Shown piece after piece: positions 12,322-24,295 of a stretch of 64,000 nt of DNA. The position numbers and the translations under genes were made by a program. Origin of the DNA: Ectobius pallidus. Taxonomy: Eukaryota > Arthropoda > Insecta > Blattodea > Ectobiidae. Every line of letters starts with the position of its first letter. Position 1 is the first letter of the stretch. Under the pieces are notes generated by a model that was not told where the DNA came from, ran no database searches, and saw only the letters and a list, made by a program, of their open reading frames with translations. The stretch spans positions 220,914,484 through 220,978,483 of the forward strand of contig CAXKWD010000001.1 of assembly GCA_964059195.1 (NCBI GenBank). Reading direction: 5' to 3'.

Positions 12322-12475
12322 GCCGTGGGTGAGTCGGTAGCACGCCTGCCTTCCACTCCGGCGGCCCGGGTTCGATTCCCGGCCGGGTCGGGGATTTTTC
12401 AGTAGTGAAAGATCCCCTCCACGGGTTCAGGACTGGGTAGGTTAAGATAATGCACATTGTGCGCAATTCCTTAAT
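12322..12475 (+). mobile_element. tRNA-Gly-like SINE
   Basis: The head resembles tRNA-Gly(TCC): cgccgtgggtgagtcggtag as the A-box region, then ctgccttccactccggc, then a perfect T arm cccgggttcgattcccgg. A short non-tRNA body follows (ggggatttttcagtag to gcgcaattcctta). The exact 3' end and a target duplication were not found. Confidence 0.65.
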
Positions 12476-12495
12476 TATATACCTTATTCATCTCT

Positions 12496-13287
12496 GTGGG
12501 CTTTGTATTAGTTGATAAAAGGAATGCCGAAATAAAATATGATTGTGAAGGATATTTTTTTATATACTTTACAGATACCGATACAGCTTTCTTATGCAAA
12601 ACAACTATTGCTACACGTCCTGAATGGCTTTGCTTTCACGTCGGCGGGAATCGATCCGTTAGCATCTGTTTGGGGTTCAGATATTGGATTCCCGTCCTGG
12701 CTTATCTGTTCTCTAGTATATACACTTTTCTCCCGTAAACGCGTGTTGCAATTTCCTATTGCTCTGCGAAAACTGAAACTCAAAGGATATGAGAGGAATG
12801 CTGTTCAGATGCTAACATTTTCTGCTCTCAATACTGTAGCGTCAGCTGAGTTGGGAAAGAATACCGACTACTTTTTGTCAATTCTATTTCCTGTCAGTGA
12901 GTTCGTAAGGTTTTTCGGTTTTCCTCTAGCAGGATTCCTTTGCGCATACATTTAGGGGAGGACATATACCTTTCGGTGCTGAAAATAGGTAAAGTTTATT
13001 TAATTTTTTCCTTCAGGAATGAATTGTTCTACAGCCTTATAATCTGGCATGCTTTATATTGAATAGTTCTACAATTGCATACTATTTTCAGAATTAATTT
13101 AACCATCAAAGTTTTGGGTAGTTATCATTACAAAATGGCAGCCAAATTTTGTGCACTGAATTGCATAACTCAAACATTTATTAACATATTGCAGTGAAAT
13201 TTTGCATTAGATATTAGTGAACAACACTATCTAGAATCACTTTTATATATATATATATATGTAACTTTAATATATATATATACGGGG
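12496..13287. other. Open frames of unknown status, then AT-rich DNA
   Basis: A 138-codon frame on the + strand (12539-12955) is the longest in this area, but I recognise no domain and its opening region looks like repeat sequence next to the SINE. It is recorded as unexplained, not as a gene. Confidence 0.35.
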
Positions 13288-13583
13288 TACACCGTAGCGT
13301 AGTGGTTAAGACGCTGCGCTACAAACCGAAAGGTCGCGGGTTCGATTCCCGATGAGGTCGTTGAGATTTTTCAATTGACCTAATCCTTCTGGTGGCACTA
13401 TGGCCCTGGGGTCGACTCAGCCTCTAACAGAAATGAGTACCAGGAGAAATCCTGGGGGTAAAGGCGGCCTGTGCGTAAGGCTGACAACCTTACCACCTTC
13501 ATGTGCCGAATGTCCAAAATCTGGGAGCCTCAACCTCCTGGAACCCTCTGGGCCTCCATGGCCTGTATAGGGATTACTTTACC

Positions 13584-13587
<4 letters not shown>
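13288..13587 (+). mobile_element. tRNA-derived SINE, second family
   Basis: The head has an A-box-like gtagcgtagtggttaagacg and a B box gggttcgattcccgatgagg. The body contains ttctggtggcactatggccc and gtcgactcagcctct and ends at ggattactttaccttc, directly against a TA microsatellite. A decayed body fragment of the same family lies at 56120-56200. Confidence 0.65.
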
Positions 13588-13617
<30 letters not shown>

Positions 13618-13671
13618 GGTAGTATAAATTTAAAAAAAATCATGACTTTTTTTTACCAATTTTTACATCAG

Positions 13672-13711
<40 letters not shown>

Positions 13712-13810
13712 CTGATGTAAAAATCAGAAATATATATATATATATATATATATATATTTCTGATGTAAAAATTGGTAAAAAAAAGTCATGATTTTTTTTA
13801 AATTTATACT
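13588..13810. repeat. TA microsatellites inside a long palindrome
   Basis: Three (TA)n runs (about 13587-13613, 13675-13709, 13730-13757) separate blocks that are exact inverses. The stretch from agtataaattt at 13621 to tttctgatg near 13675 reappears inverted at about 13757-13810. Arms of about 55 bp plus (TA)n would form a cruciform or hairpin. Confidence 0.8.
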
Positions 13811-14837
13811 GCAGATAATGCAAAGAGTCTAGATTATGTTGTTCATATGATACATACAAACAGATTGAAAAAAGAATCACTCAGAAATATAGTTGAAATA
13901 AATGTGCACTATTTGTATCGTTCCTTAATAATCATGATGAACACTGTAAGATTTTCTTAAATAAATATTAATTTTTACTATTATTAGGGTATTAGTTCCC
14001 GCCCAAAATATCTAAGTTCTGGTCTTCATCGCAGTCTTGAAAAGTTTAGCCAATGTTGCCATTCATTGTGAAGACAACACTGTTTCCAGAGGAACCGTTT
14101 GACTAGTATCTGAACAATACATTTAACGGAACCATTAAAACGGCCACCACCTTGAAATGGAATAAAGAATAAAAATCCCTACACATACGTCGCTTAATGG
14201 CTTCAAAGAATATTCGAGCAAAATTAAAAGAGAATCGAACGACGCGTTTGGCGGCCGGTAATTTATCTTCTGCTAAAGACTATATTATATCCCACTTAAG
14301 AACGATTCTGTTCAAAACAAAGAGGCGTGGCTGTCATAGTCCGCACGTGAGAACGCATGACATCACCGTGTTAATGGTAGTTTGTTTATTCTCAGAACAA
14401 CTCACCCACAGGGTCGTCGTGAACAATGAATCCTTTATGTTTTCTTTGCTAATTGGTATACTATAATGATCACGATGCCAGTGAGAAGTTATTATTTCAC
14501 GTGTAAATGTTGATATTATTGTTGCATGAACTTACATATACTACTTCTCTACTATTAAGCCACAACGTGGTAATGGCGCATGCTAATGACATTAACCAAT
14601 CACGTTTTTTCACATGATGCGAATTTTCAGCAAACTCTCTGTGAGTTCTCCTCCCCTTTGTTTTGAACAGGATCAAACTTGAGTGGGACCAATTATAAGA
14701 ACCAAAGATTACCTTTCGCAGAGATCGTAAGAAATATTGCGAACACTACTAATTAATTATTACTAACAGAATATTGTGCCAATGTATTTTAGGCTATAGC
14801 ATTTCATGCTTTGTTGTAATTTAATTGTACTTTAATG
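13811..14837. other. No gene seen
   Basis: AT-rich, with only short unrecognised frames (for example 14197-14466 on +). It precedes the host-type exon at 15137, but I cannot identify a promoter in it. Confidence 0.4.
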
Positions 14838-15044
14838 CGGCGTTTCTCAACCTTTTTGAACACGAGGACCTCTAAAATGTATAAAATATTTTACGGACCC
14901 CTAATTTTACATCCTATTTTTAAAAGAAGGCCTACATTCTTAATATTTGGGGTATTAATTATACGTCATTATAACGAAATATGTGAAAAAAATTTACTTT
15001 CCACTTGCTTTGGTGGTCCTCAGACCATAGGTTGAGAAACGCTG
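14838..15044. mobile_element. Short hAT MITE, same family as 1965-2574
   Basis: It runs from cggcgtttctcaacc to ggttgagaaacgctg. The flanks ctttaatg (14830-14837) and atttaatg (15045-15052) match at seven of eight positions. The interior shares the cgaggacctctaaaat block with the longer copy. Confidence 0.75.
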
Positions 15045-15136
15045 ATTTAATGTATTACTAATCCTCACGCTATTAACTTTCACCAAATTAAATAAAACTA
15101 TTATCAATTTATTATTATTATTTATTATGTTTACAG

Positions 15137-15223
15137 AGTTCGGGTAACGAGAGATGGCGTCCGATGGCGATCTCGAACCCGTCTACACGACTCCGGGCAG
15201 CCAGGGCGATGCCTCAGTGGGTG
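15137..15223 (+). CDS. Host first coding exon (start codon to splice donor)
   Basis: This short, CpG-rich block stands out in AT-rich DNA and has every mark of a real internal exon. It is preceded by a splice acceptor (ttattatgtttacag, ending at 15136). It carries 17 nt of 5' UTR and then an ATG at 15154 in good context (G at -3, G at +4). The frame stays open for 23 codons (MASDGDLEPVYTT at the N-terminus) and ends at a strong donor (G|GTAAGT, first intron base 15224) in phase 1. I do not recognise the protein. The upstream non-coding exon and later exons are not visible, so the gene may extend far beyond and its introns could include much of this window. Confidence 0.6.
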
Positions 15224-15482
15224 GTAAGTGTGTTTTAACAGAATCGAGGAAAAGTTTCTATTTCACACGCAGGTATCGCATACTACTTTTCCTACCATAG
15301 TACAAATACCTGGAAATATATACTATATACTATAATTAGCTCTAGTATGGTAACGGTTCAAACCTTATAAACCACCAAACTTTCATTGGTGCCGATTGAT
15401 TACTTTAGACGCCGGTATCAACACAATGTCTTGTATCTAAGGCACGTGTGCCAAACATGTGGTACCATCAAGTTTCAATTCA

Positions 15483-15520
<38 letters not shown>

Positions 15521-16144
15521 TAATGTAATACAAAATCAGGTAAACTGATAACCTAGTACCAGAATGCTTTTGTTTAATCAATGATAATTGCAATTTAATA
15601 TGCAGAATATAATTTACTTTTAATCGATTTTCGAGTTAAGCTCCAGATCAATTCATTCAGCAAGGCTTACGGAAGAACAAAAGTCTAGTTTGATTAGCAT
15701 ATGTGAAGGAATATGTGGGTAGTGCTATTTGTCATAGCTAACTGCAACTTGAAGATTTCATATTCATGATAGATATTGTAGAATATTTAAATGACTTGAA
15801 TTTAAAATTACAAAGAAAAAATCAGTTTATAATTTCGTCTTGGGAAGGGCAACTGGTAAGCGGCAGCTTAATTAATTTTCCTACCTACCAGGATTTTCAA
15901 GATTCCCGCAATGCTTATGGCGTCAACATAACAAAATTAATGAAAATGAGTGTACGCCTAAAAGTTGTAAATAATTTTGTGTTAAATTCCTGTAATTTTG
16001 GTCATCCACACATTTCTTATAGTATTTAAAATGTACTGATTTTAATACACATAGCATCAAAAGATAAGAATGATATATAGGCTAGTGTTTTATTCTTTGG
16101 TGTGTTAAAATTTAAAAGTCGTGTGATTTCTTTTTACTAAAATA
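15224..16144. other. Presumed intron with MITE fragment and AAT microsatellite
   Basis: Holds an (AAT)n microsatellite at about 15484-15527 and a left-half fragment of the GTGCCAGAAT MITE at about 15557-15750. A short unrecognised frame at 15766-16029 has no supporting features. Confidence 0.5.
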
Positions 16145-16423
16145 AACTAAACTCCATGGCGCTACTTCCCTGAAGAGACTAGGCCTACCACCCGACCGCT
16201 GCATCATCTACCATAGGCAGACGGCAGGATTGGGGGTATGTGGTCAGCATGCCGACACCCACGGCCGTTAATGGTGGTTTCCATAACCGGAGCCGCTACT
16301 TCTCTATCAAGTAGCTCCTCAATTTGAATCACGAGGGTGAGTGCACCCTTTCCAAACCTCCCTACCTCATAAAAACCAGGAGAGGTACCGGGGATCGAAC
16401 CAGGGCCGACGGAACTGTAGTCA

Positions 16424-16424
<1 letters not shown>
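16145..16424 (-). mobile_element. SINE copy, minus orientation (6889-7208 family)
   Basis: Reverse-complement copy of the first SINE family. It starts with the tail (actccatggcgctac), runs through the ccgacacccacggccg block and ends with the inverted B box ggggatcgaaccagg. It abuts an (AAT)n microsatellite at about 16426-16467 where the tRNA head should continue, so the 5' end has been replaced or lost. Confidence 0.8.
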
Positions 16425-16467
<43 letters not shown>

Positions 16468-17239
16468 TTATTGCCAATAGAACTTGAGGATACATAGCGG
16501 CGGTCCTGGTTTCTTTTTACGAAATATCCTTACAATTTATAATCCTTAAATTTTAAAAGAACAAAAGGTTCTATTTACATTTCGCATGCGGCCCTCTGAC
16601 TTCATTTTATCAAGTCGAGTTGGCACTTAGTAAAATTTGAGTTTGACATGCCTGGTCTAAGATATTTGCATGGCATTCTCGTACAGAAGCAAACCACATA
16701 TTGATATGAACATGCATTCCTAAGCTGTGTTACCAGGCGAACAGGAAGAGAGAGAATTCAGTGTGCAGGAGACACAAGGAAACCGCACAATTAAACTCGG
16801 GATAATGAATGAGACCACGGGGATAAATTACTCAAGAACTTTGCAATGCCGTCTGTGCCCGCCAGCATAAATGCTACAAGTCAACTTCGCAAAGTTATAA
16901 ATATTACATGTCATAAATTCAGCCATGCATATAGAGGGAATATTTACAGCCATCTCTATCTCAAAGTTATTGGTAGAGAAATAAAGAATGTGAAATATAG
17001 TCCCGTGATCTTGAAGAAGTGCAAGGTAAACATAGACGACATGATACACATTCTAAAAGCTGGGGATAAAATATACAAACACTTAAGAAATTAAGTGAAA
17101 CTGGAAGTATATAATCCAAACCAATATGAGAATTTATTTTAATAAGTAAAATTTAAAAAAAAAGATGATATAGGCCTATGGCTTATGGGGGGAAAATTAA
17201 AAAGAAACATTTTTTAAGATTAAAAAAAAGCAGAATTAC
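16468..17239. other. No gene seen
   Basis: Open frames at 16828-17094 lie on both strands of the same bases and have no recognisable domain. No clear repeat boundaries. Confidence 0.4.
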
Positions 17240-17466
17240 TTACTTACTCAATGGCAATAGACAATTCCTCAGCAAGCTAAAGTAACATTATATATTCTAT
17301 GGAACCCGAAGGTTCGTTGCCGCGCTTACCTGAGCCCGCTATTCAACCCTATTCTATGCTAACTCTATCCAACCATCCCTCTCAAATCCTACTTCCCTTA
17401 AATCTATCCTAATATTATCCTCCCACCTATGTCGAGGTCTTCCAAATGGTCTTTTCCTTTCCGACA
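17240..17466 (-). pseudogene. LINE 3' end, minus orientation
   Basis: Begins with the inverted LINE tail (acttactcaatggcaatag), then the inverted end of the reverse-transcriptase ORF. Read on the minus strand, it gives the RHRWEDNIRIDLREVGF-type motif and the AATNLRVP-like terminus. Same family as 29880-30112. Confidence 0.65.
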
Positions 17467-17837
17467 TCGTATGTAACTATTACTGACATTGGGATTTTAA
17501 AAAATTACCAACTTCGTTAAGATGACTGATTTAGACACAAAGTGAGCAAGTGTGACACCGCGACATTAGGCTACTCCACAGAGGTTAGAATGGCAGTAAA
17601 ACTGATCAGGACTTCATACGCATGCGCGAAGAGGGGATGAGGAAGTGTAAATCCATGAACTGAGATATCCTGCTTTTCCGATACATTCGATATTTTTAAA
17701 GGGGAAACAGTCACTTTCCCCCATTTACAACGTGCTATAAATAACAGTTTATTTGAAATCAATGCTCCCTACAGAAAATGTCACAGTTGCGGCACTAGAA
17801 TTTAAACGCAAAACACCTTGCGTATCTGCACAGGCAT

Positions 17838-18582
17838 AGTGTGGGGATGGGAAAATGTCTGTCCGTGCGTCTGCACGCGCGATAACTCAAATTCGCTTTA
17901 TCGGATTTTCATGAAACTTGGTGTATGCATTTATAACGTCCATGGGATATTGGACAAAATCGGTTGACCAGTACCGGAGTAAAACCCAATTTAGTGTCTA
18001 TTTTCCATTAACGGCCGTGGGTGTCGGCATGCTGACCACATGCCCCCCAATCCTGCCATCTGCCTACGGGAGATGACGCAGCGGTCGGGTGGTAGGCCAA
18101 GTCCCTCCAGGGATGTAGCGCCACGGAGTTAGTTAGTGTCTATTTTAAAGGCGCGATAACTCAAAGACGCTTTATCGGATTTTCATGAAACTTGGTACAC
18201 ACATTTATAATGTCCATGGCAAGAAGCTTATTGATATTGGACCAAATCGGTTGACCGGTACCGGAGAAATGCCCAATTTAGTGCCTATTGTATAGTAATA
18301 TATTAGAAAGAACCTATCGAATGCAAATTAGTTGTAACGGCAACATATTGTTCTGCAGTCTTCATATACATCTTTGGAAGTTGCAATACAGTTAGCTTTG
18401 ACAAATAACATTACCCACATATTCCTTCACAAATACTTATAAAACTTTAGACCTTTATTCTTCTGTAAGCCCTGTTTAATGAATCGATCTGGAGCTTAAC
18501 TCGGAAATCGATTACAAAAATAACTTACCTTCCGCATATCATAATTGCAATTATCACTGATTAAACAAAAGCATTCTGGCAC
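17838..18582 (-). mobile_element. GTGCCAGAAT MITE, split by a SINE and partly duplicated
   Basis: Minus-orientation copy. The conserved 150-bp block appears twice, at about 17838-17991 and again at 18150-18290, on either side of the SINE insertion, so part of the MITE was duplicated or two copies are joined. The element ends at gcattctggcac (18582). The left end is not intact. Confidence 0.65.
18005..18133 (+). mobile_element. 5'-truncated SINE with its own 13-bp TSD
   Basis: Only the last 129 bp of the 6889-7208 SINE family are present (ccattaacggccgtgggtg to ccacggagtt). The tRNA head and pol III boxes are gone. It is bounded by an exact 13-bp duplication, tagtgtctatttt, at 17992-18004 and 18134-18146. 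A headless copy with a clean target duplication indicates incomplete reverse transcription at insertion, not later decay. Confidence 0.85.
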
Positions 18583-18590
18583 TTTGTTAC

Positions 18591-19695
18591 ATCAGTTGAC
18601 CTGATTTTATTTATTTCTACGAAAGGGAACAGAAAAACAAACATGAGCCTATCACATTTATGCACACTTAAATGAAACTGACCTGGGCCGGAATCGAACA
18701 TGGTCAGAACAGAAAAAGAATGCTTAACAACTGTTCCACTTCGGTCAGCACGAATGAGTTTCAACTGAACGGAAGAAATAAATCAGTGCCGGGAGCAAAT
18801 GTGCCGATGTGGCATTCCCCAGTCTGTGATTTTCCTCATAAAGTTTGTGTTTTATGGGAGGAGAACTGCTTATTTCAAGACAAATGTGTTTTTCTTTTTT
18901 TACTTTTCTTTGTTGCTGAAGTTAATTGAGAGAATGGCCTCACAGGGTCTTAGAAATGAAATTTACGAGGAGATAGCAAACAGATTCGACTAATCACAGA
19001 CAGAGAAGGGAAGTCTCCTCCATTCCAAAGGGAGAACTCCAAAATGAAATCAGAACATTTGCCTTGAGCTGCAATATCTAAATCTGTTTACTTTTTATTT
19101 ATCTTGACGTAAGAAATCACATTTCCTAAGCAATTGGATATGCAATGGGGAGAAATGTAGGTCGTAAGTAACGTTTTGAGCGATTCTGTTATCATTACCG
19201 GTATATTGTGTTGGCTTACGATTCTGCATTGTCAAAAACCATCTAGATAATGAACTAAATTTTTATTGCCAAAATAGTTATTTATGTTATTTTGAATATT
19301 GTAAATGATTAATACATACACCGATAATAGTAGTAGTAGGAATAATAGTATTTTTGCACTCCTTAACTAATTAGTGGTACTTACGAACGTTGTTGCCGTG
19401 GATCGTAAGTTGACATTCCCACACAATCTTGTTGCTAAGGGCGTTGCGATGCGGTTAAATTACTTACGGTGCTTGCGCTACGTCATAATTCATTACGATA
19501 CACTTCATAATACAAGTCTTTATGGACACGGCCCCCAGGACAAATATTCGGTTCCCATAACAACAAACACATGCGAATCACTTTCTGAAATAAACATCTG
19601 TCTTCAAGAATGTATATACATAATATTTTCAGGTAATATCACAATTAATATAATTAAATTGATATAAATAATCATCGTGCAAAAAATAGCATGCA
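18591..19695. other. No gene seen
   Basis: Contains a possible inverted tRNA-like fragment near 18680-18755 (gccggaatcgaac on the plus strand), too decayed to assign. The rest is AT-rich with short overlapping frames. Confidence 0.4.
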
Positions 19696-19699
19696 ATAC

Positions 19700-19807
19700 A
19701 CGTGCCGTAAGCTCATTACGGATCTCGGAAAATTGAAAACACTCGGCACAAGCGCCTCGTGTTTTCAAACTATTTCCTCGATCCGTAATCATGCCTTACG
19801 GCACTTG
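19700..19807. repeat. Hairpin repeat of about 108 bp
   Basis: The left arm cgtgccgtaagctcattacg and the following atctcggaaa and tgaaaacac blocks are repeated inverted on the right (cgtgttttca, tttcctcgatccgtaa, ccttacggcac), around a loop cggcacaagcgcc. Probably the palindromic end of a MITE. Confidence 0.65.
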
Positions 19808-20037
19808 TACCGCAATATACTATAGTAGTGGTTAAAATGAAGGAAAATGATAGTTATTAATTTGTACGAAAGAGAACGAGTGTGACATCTGGTGATATCC
19901 TGTATAATCTCTACAACGTACTGGACCCTAAACTTTTACCATAACGGGCTCGGGCCCGTAAAATGGAATTTGCATAGACTGAGACAATTCTGTTAAACAA
20001 TGTTTACGATTCGAAATAACATAAAAACAATTTACCG

Positions 20038-20112
20038 AGCGAGGTGGCCGAGATGGTAACGTCTTGGACTCGCATTCGGGAGGTCCCAGGTTCAAAACCC
20101 GTGGTCGGCCAG
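20038..20112 (+). mobile_element. tRNA-Leu/Ser-like SINE head
   Basis: cgaggtggccgagatggtaa resembles the 5' end of a class II tRNA, followed by cttggactcgcattcgggag and a B-box-like ccaggttcaaaacccg. The body after it is not delimited. Confidence 0.5.
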
Positions 20113-20682
20113 TTTGACATGGGTTGTTTCATGGTTTCCCCATTCGTAAAGGCAAATGCCGAATTGGATATTTACATACCATCAATCATCCTCACCATTT
20201 CATCTTGTATCATATCCACTTAAATAATATCAGTTGAAATTTACTCCATAAAAATACACCAGTAATATAAATAATTGACAATCAATAGTTCCATGGCCTA
20301 CCCTTCTGTATAGACACAGATCCCGAACTCCTGATGTGGCCTCGCAGCTAAAAGGAGTACAAACACAGCTGAATTAAAAAAATAGTCTGTTTACTTTTTA
20401 TTAATCTTGAAGTAAGATATCACAAGAAACGAGGTACCTAAAATATACCAAACTTATTAAGTCTTGACTTGAAAGTAGTTAGGCCTAATGTTTTTACTAG
20501 TATTAGGATTTTTATGAAATTGCATTTTGCCCCTAGTATAGTTACTTTCGTTTTTGCATGTTTTATAATTAAATGTCGATTTTTACACAAAATTTAGGTT
20601 TGGACATCTTTTTCGTGCACGGGCCTCTCCAGCTTAAAGTCCTCCCCGGAGCACTCTATGCCCAGGATTTTTAACGACGGTC

Positions 20683-20750
20683 GCCGGGTTTGATCCCATG
20701 ACCTTCAGATCGAGAGGGGACACGCTACCTCTAGACCACGGCGGCCGTCT
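20683..20750 (-). mobile_element. tRNA-like SINE fragment, minus strand
   Basis: Read on the minus strand: cggccgccgtggtctagagg as the A-box region, ctcgatctgaaggtcatggg in the middle and a B-box-like gggatcaaacccgg. No target duplication found. Confidence 0.5.
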
Positions 20751-20866
20751 GTGCTATAAGTTGACAAAATTCACGCAGCCAGAGAATTAATATTTTTAGT
20801 CGGACAAACCGGCTGGAGATCAGCCACGCATTGTCCACTTTGGACGTACAAACATAGTCCATATAC

Positions 20867-21365
20867 TGTTGGTGCCATTTTAAGAAGACCTCGTCCCAAA
20901 CTTTCGTCTATCTACAAAAGAATATAATAGCATTGTTCCCTAACCCGACAATCGGCACCAATAGGTGCTCTTGTAGTCACGTGGGTTTCCCCAGTGTTGC
21001 CGCTGTAATTCACTACTTCTTAAGTGCAGTATTGTTGGTGCCATATAAAGAAGCCTTCGTCCCAAACCAAAAGTCTATCTACAAAAGAATATTTTAATAG
21101 CATTGTTCCCTCATCCGACACCGACAAAGAACAGGTGCCCTTGTAGTCGCGTGGGTTTCCCCAGTGTTGCCGCTGCCATTCACTACTTCGTAAAGTAAGT
21201 TATTGTTGGTGCCATATAAAGAAGACTTCGTCCCAAACCATCGTCTATCTACAAAAGAATAGAATTGTTCCCTAATCCGACACCGACAAAGAACAGGTGC
21301 TTTTGTAGTCGCGTGGATTTCTTCAGTGTTTCCGCTGTCATTCACCACTTCTCAAGTTAAGTAAA
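20867..21365. repeat. Three tandem copies of a ~170-bp repeat
   Basis: Units share gttggtgccat, cgtcccaaac, tctacaaaagaata, caggtgc, ttgtagtc and ccagtgttgccgctg. The last motif recurs with spacing 170 and then about 162 bp. Two of the units translate in the same minus frame, which is a consequence of the repetition. Confidence 0.8.
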
Positions 21366-22013
21366 CGTGCTGTGGTACGTAATTGGTAACATTGTACTGG
21401 ACTTCAAACAAGCGTGGGTTTGCCTAATTACCTTTCTATTCACTCATTGACAGGTCGAAGAGGACTGAGGTGGAAGTAGGTATCTTGATGCTCATACCTG
21501 CTGACACACAGCCACTGTCTATACCGCTTCATTTTTCTTCTTTTATCGATTACTCGTTTTAAAATTCTACTCGCCTAGACTCGTAAACTACAAATTGTTA
21601 GCACCGCCGTGCATGAACGTCCTATGTCATCTCGACTTTGAAACAGGCTATTCTGAACGTAAATTAAGGCCAAGAAAGATCGGGAAATTATCTCGAGAGA
21701 AGCCGGACCTCCAGTGATATTTATTGTGACTATATAGCGAATACTCACATAAGTAAGTACGTTACAACATTGACAATATTAAAAACATGTAAAGAATATT
21801 ATCAAAAACACGAAAATAAATAAAACACATCAATCGAGATGGCCTGGACCATCGATATCGATAGGTATCGATTCTTTCGCCATCGACGATAGTGGCGCTT
21901 GTTGCGACTATTCATGAACTGTTTATGTTTTAGATTAACCTACCATCTTATTGACGTTGTATTTATTATTATACGATATTAAAAATATATTTTCACCACA
22001 ATAATCTAAACTA
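21366..22013. other. No gene seen
   Basis: Unremarkable DNA with short reiterated atcgat words near 21850. Confidence 0.4.
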
Positions 22014-22175
22014 AACTCCGTGGCGCTACATCCCAGGAGGGACAAAGACCTACCACCCGACCGCTGCGTCGTCTACCATAGGCAGATGGCAGGATTGGGG
22101 GACATGTGGACAGGATGCCGACACCCACGGCCGTTAATGGTGGTTTCCAAAACCGGAGTCGCTACTTCTCACCGC
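22014..22175 (-). mobile_element. Partial SINE copy (6889-7208 family), minus strand
   Basis: Starts at the SINE tail (actccgtggcgctacatccc) and stops after gtcgctacttctc, so the tRNA head is missing. Confidence 0.75.
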
Positions 22176-22362
22176 AATAATAATGATGCATTTTCTTATA
22201 ATTATCTTCTTTTGTTCGTATCCACTTAATATTTACCCAATCGCTGCATTCTATGATTAAATTTTTTAACAAAGAAGCTGCAGGTATTTAGAATTTGAGA
22301 TAGGGAGAATGACTTATCATCACACTCAAACTATTCCCTCAGAAAACGCTTGACATAGCTTT

Positions 22363-22734
22363 TTATGACTCATATAGAGGGTGTAGAATTTTGCATCCCA
22401 TCGCTTGTACAGTACACAGCAAGCCTAGTAGGGGTTCAAATAAGAAGAAACAGAAATTCCGGTAACATAAAATTGTATTGTCTTTGCGGAATATTTTATT
22501 TCTCACTCTCATGTTACCATACAACCGTTTCGGGGATGAAATTAAACAAAAATGCAATATCACTTTCATACTTCTCTTCCCAAAACATAATACCTTACCT
22601 CGTATTGTTTTCTCTATTTCCAGGCTACAGAAAGTTATGTGACTTGCAGTGTAACAAAAATTTAATAAATAAAAATAATCGGGTGCACGCGACAGAAGTA
22701 AAACTTGATTTTTTGAATTTTTGAATATTTTCAA
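22363..22734 (-). repeat. Dispersed repeat with degenerate open frames
   Basis: This block is shared with 26470-26720 and 59565-59912 (same or inverted orientation). Common words include gtcgttcttccccat, ggaatttctttttcttctta and aaaaagctata. The copies translate in parts, but no domain is visible. They sit next to Helentron-like ends and may be internal sequence of that family. Confidence 0.5.
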
Positions 22735-23462
22735 TTTTGGATTATCGTATTTTTTAGATTGTTGGATTTTTTTATTTTGGGAGCTTTGAGTTTTCTTAAT
22801 TTTGGAATTTTTAATTTTTGAATTTTGGATTTTTTAAATTTTGTATAAGCCTAATCATTGAGTTGATTTTTTTGTGCAGTCCGTCACAGCCCCACTATTT
22901 TCGTGACGATTTTGTTCATAACGCAACTTTGGGTCAGCTCTCGATTTACTCCTAGCGCGCCTAAAGAAGTTTCACTTCAAAAACACAGTTTTCAGCAGTA
23001 ATCACAACTCTGAATCAGGTTTTGAGAAAAATAAGGTTCTAAGGTCAATTATCATCGTTTTCTACGAACTCAGGCGAATAGTACATCTTTGCATCAGGTT
23101 GAAACAACTGAATACGCTCCCTGCAATACCGCCTCTTTTATTCTATAGGCCTATCAGAATTATCTGAAGTCAGAAAGTTGTATTGTAGAGAAAGTGCATC
23201 AATTTTTTTTCTTTTAAAGTAGAATTAAGGTTACTTGCTGTTTCCGATATAAGCAAGTTACTCGTCAAGTTCGTGCGAGGCAACTTTCTCATCAGCCTCA
23301 CTTCCGTGCTCTGATTACAGGAGGGATCACATCTGACGTTGAGGAAGAGGCTCCTTCTGATTTAATCAACCCCCAGCACGAACGCAGTAATAGCTATATC
23401 CAACATGACGAGCTGTCTTATATGTAAATAATTATAATTATAATACGCGTAATAATAATAAT

Positions 23463-23533
<71 letters not shown>

Positions 23534-23702
23534 AACGAACTGCCAGAATGCTTTTATTTAATCAGTGATAATTACAATCATGATATGCAGAAAATAAGTT
23601 GTTTCTTTAATTGATTTCCGAGTTAAGCTCCAGATCATTTAATTAACCAGGGCTTATGGAAGAACAAAGGTCTCATATATATGTAGTATAATCTTATTAC
23701 TA
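22735..23702. other. Simple-sequence region
   Basis: T-rich reiterations at 22735-22850, an (AAT)n microsatellite at about 23448-23531, then a left-half fragment of the GTGCCAGAAT MITE at about 23543-23680. No gene. Confidence 0.5.
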
Positions 23703-24228
23703 GACTTCGGACTTTTAGGTCGCTAAAAATGCTGTTTTAGGTACCTAAAATAGGCTCTAAAAATTGGAAAATACGTTCTAAAAATCGTAAAATAGTCTCT
23801 TATAAAATCGTTAAGTTGCCAATTTTCTGAAATATCTCAATTGCAATGCAGAATATTATATTTTTTATTGAAGTCACTATTAATCAATAATCATGATAAA
23901 ACACAGATATAGGCCTATGGTACACAGAATTATATAGGCCTATTACTAGGACCTGTATTACTACCATAACAGTGAAAACCTAATCCCTGCGCCCAGAAGC
24001 TACGCATATCACACTAGCATATTCAACCCCTTGTATCCCTCAGTGATTCAGAGAACTAAATTTTTTTTCTGTTACTGGATGTGGGAGTCGGGAGAAAAAC
24101 AGTACATTTTCTTGGGAATTCCAAGGAATTTTTCTACTGAAGATGAAACATTCCTTACTATTTAACCACGTCATGTACTGAACATTCCGAGCTAAAAATT
24201 TAGTACGAACTGAAAATAAATGCTATAA

Positions 24229-24248
24229 TCTATATATATAAAAATGAA

Positions 24249-24295
<47 letters not shown>

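Noticed and set aside
12539..12955. 138-codon plus-strand frame
   Set aside because: Longest frame in the left third, but no recognisable domain, no splice context, and it begins in sequence adjoining a SINE; kept only as unexplained.
13471..13880. Frames rich in Tyr-Ile on both strands
   Set aside because: Translations of TA microsatellites.
22363..22734. 123-codon and 119-codon frames on opposite strands
   Set aside because: They cover the same bases, belong to a dispersed repeat also at 26470 and 59565, and have no domain.
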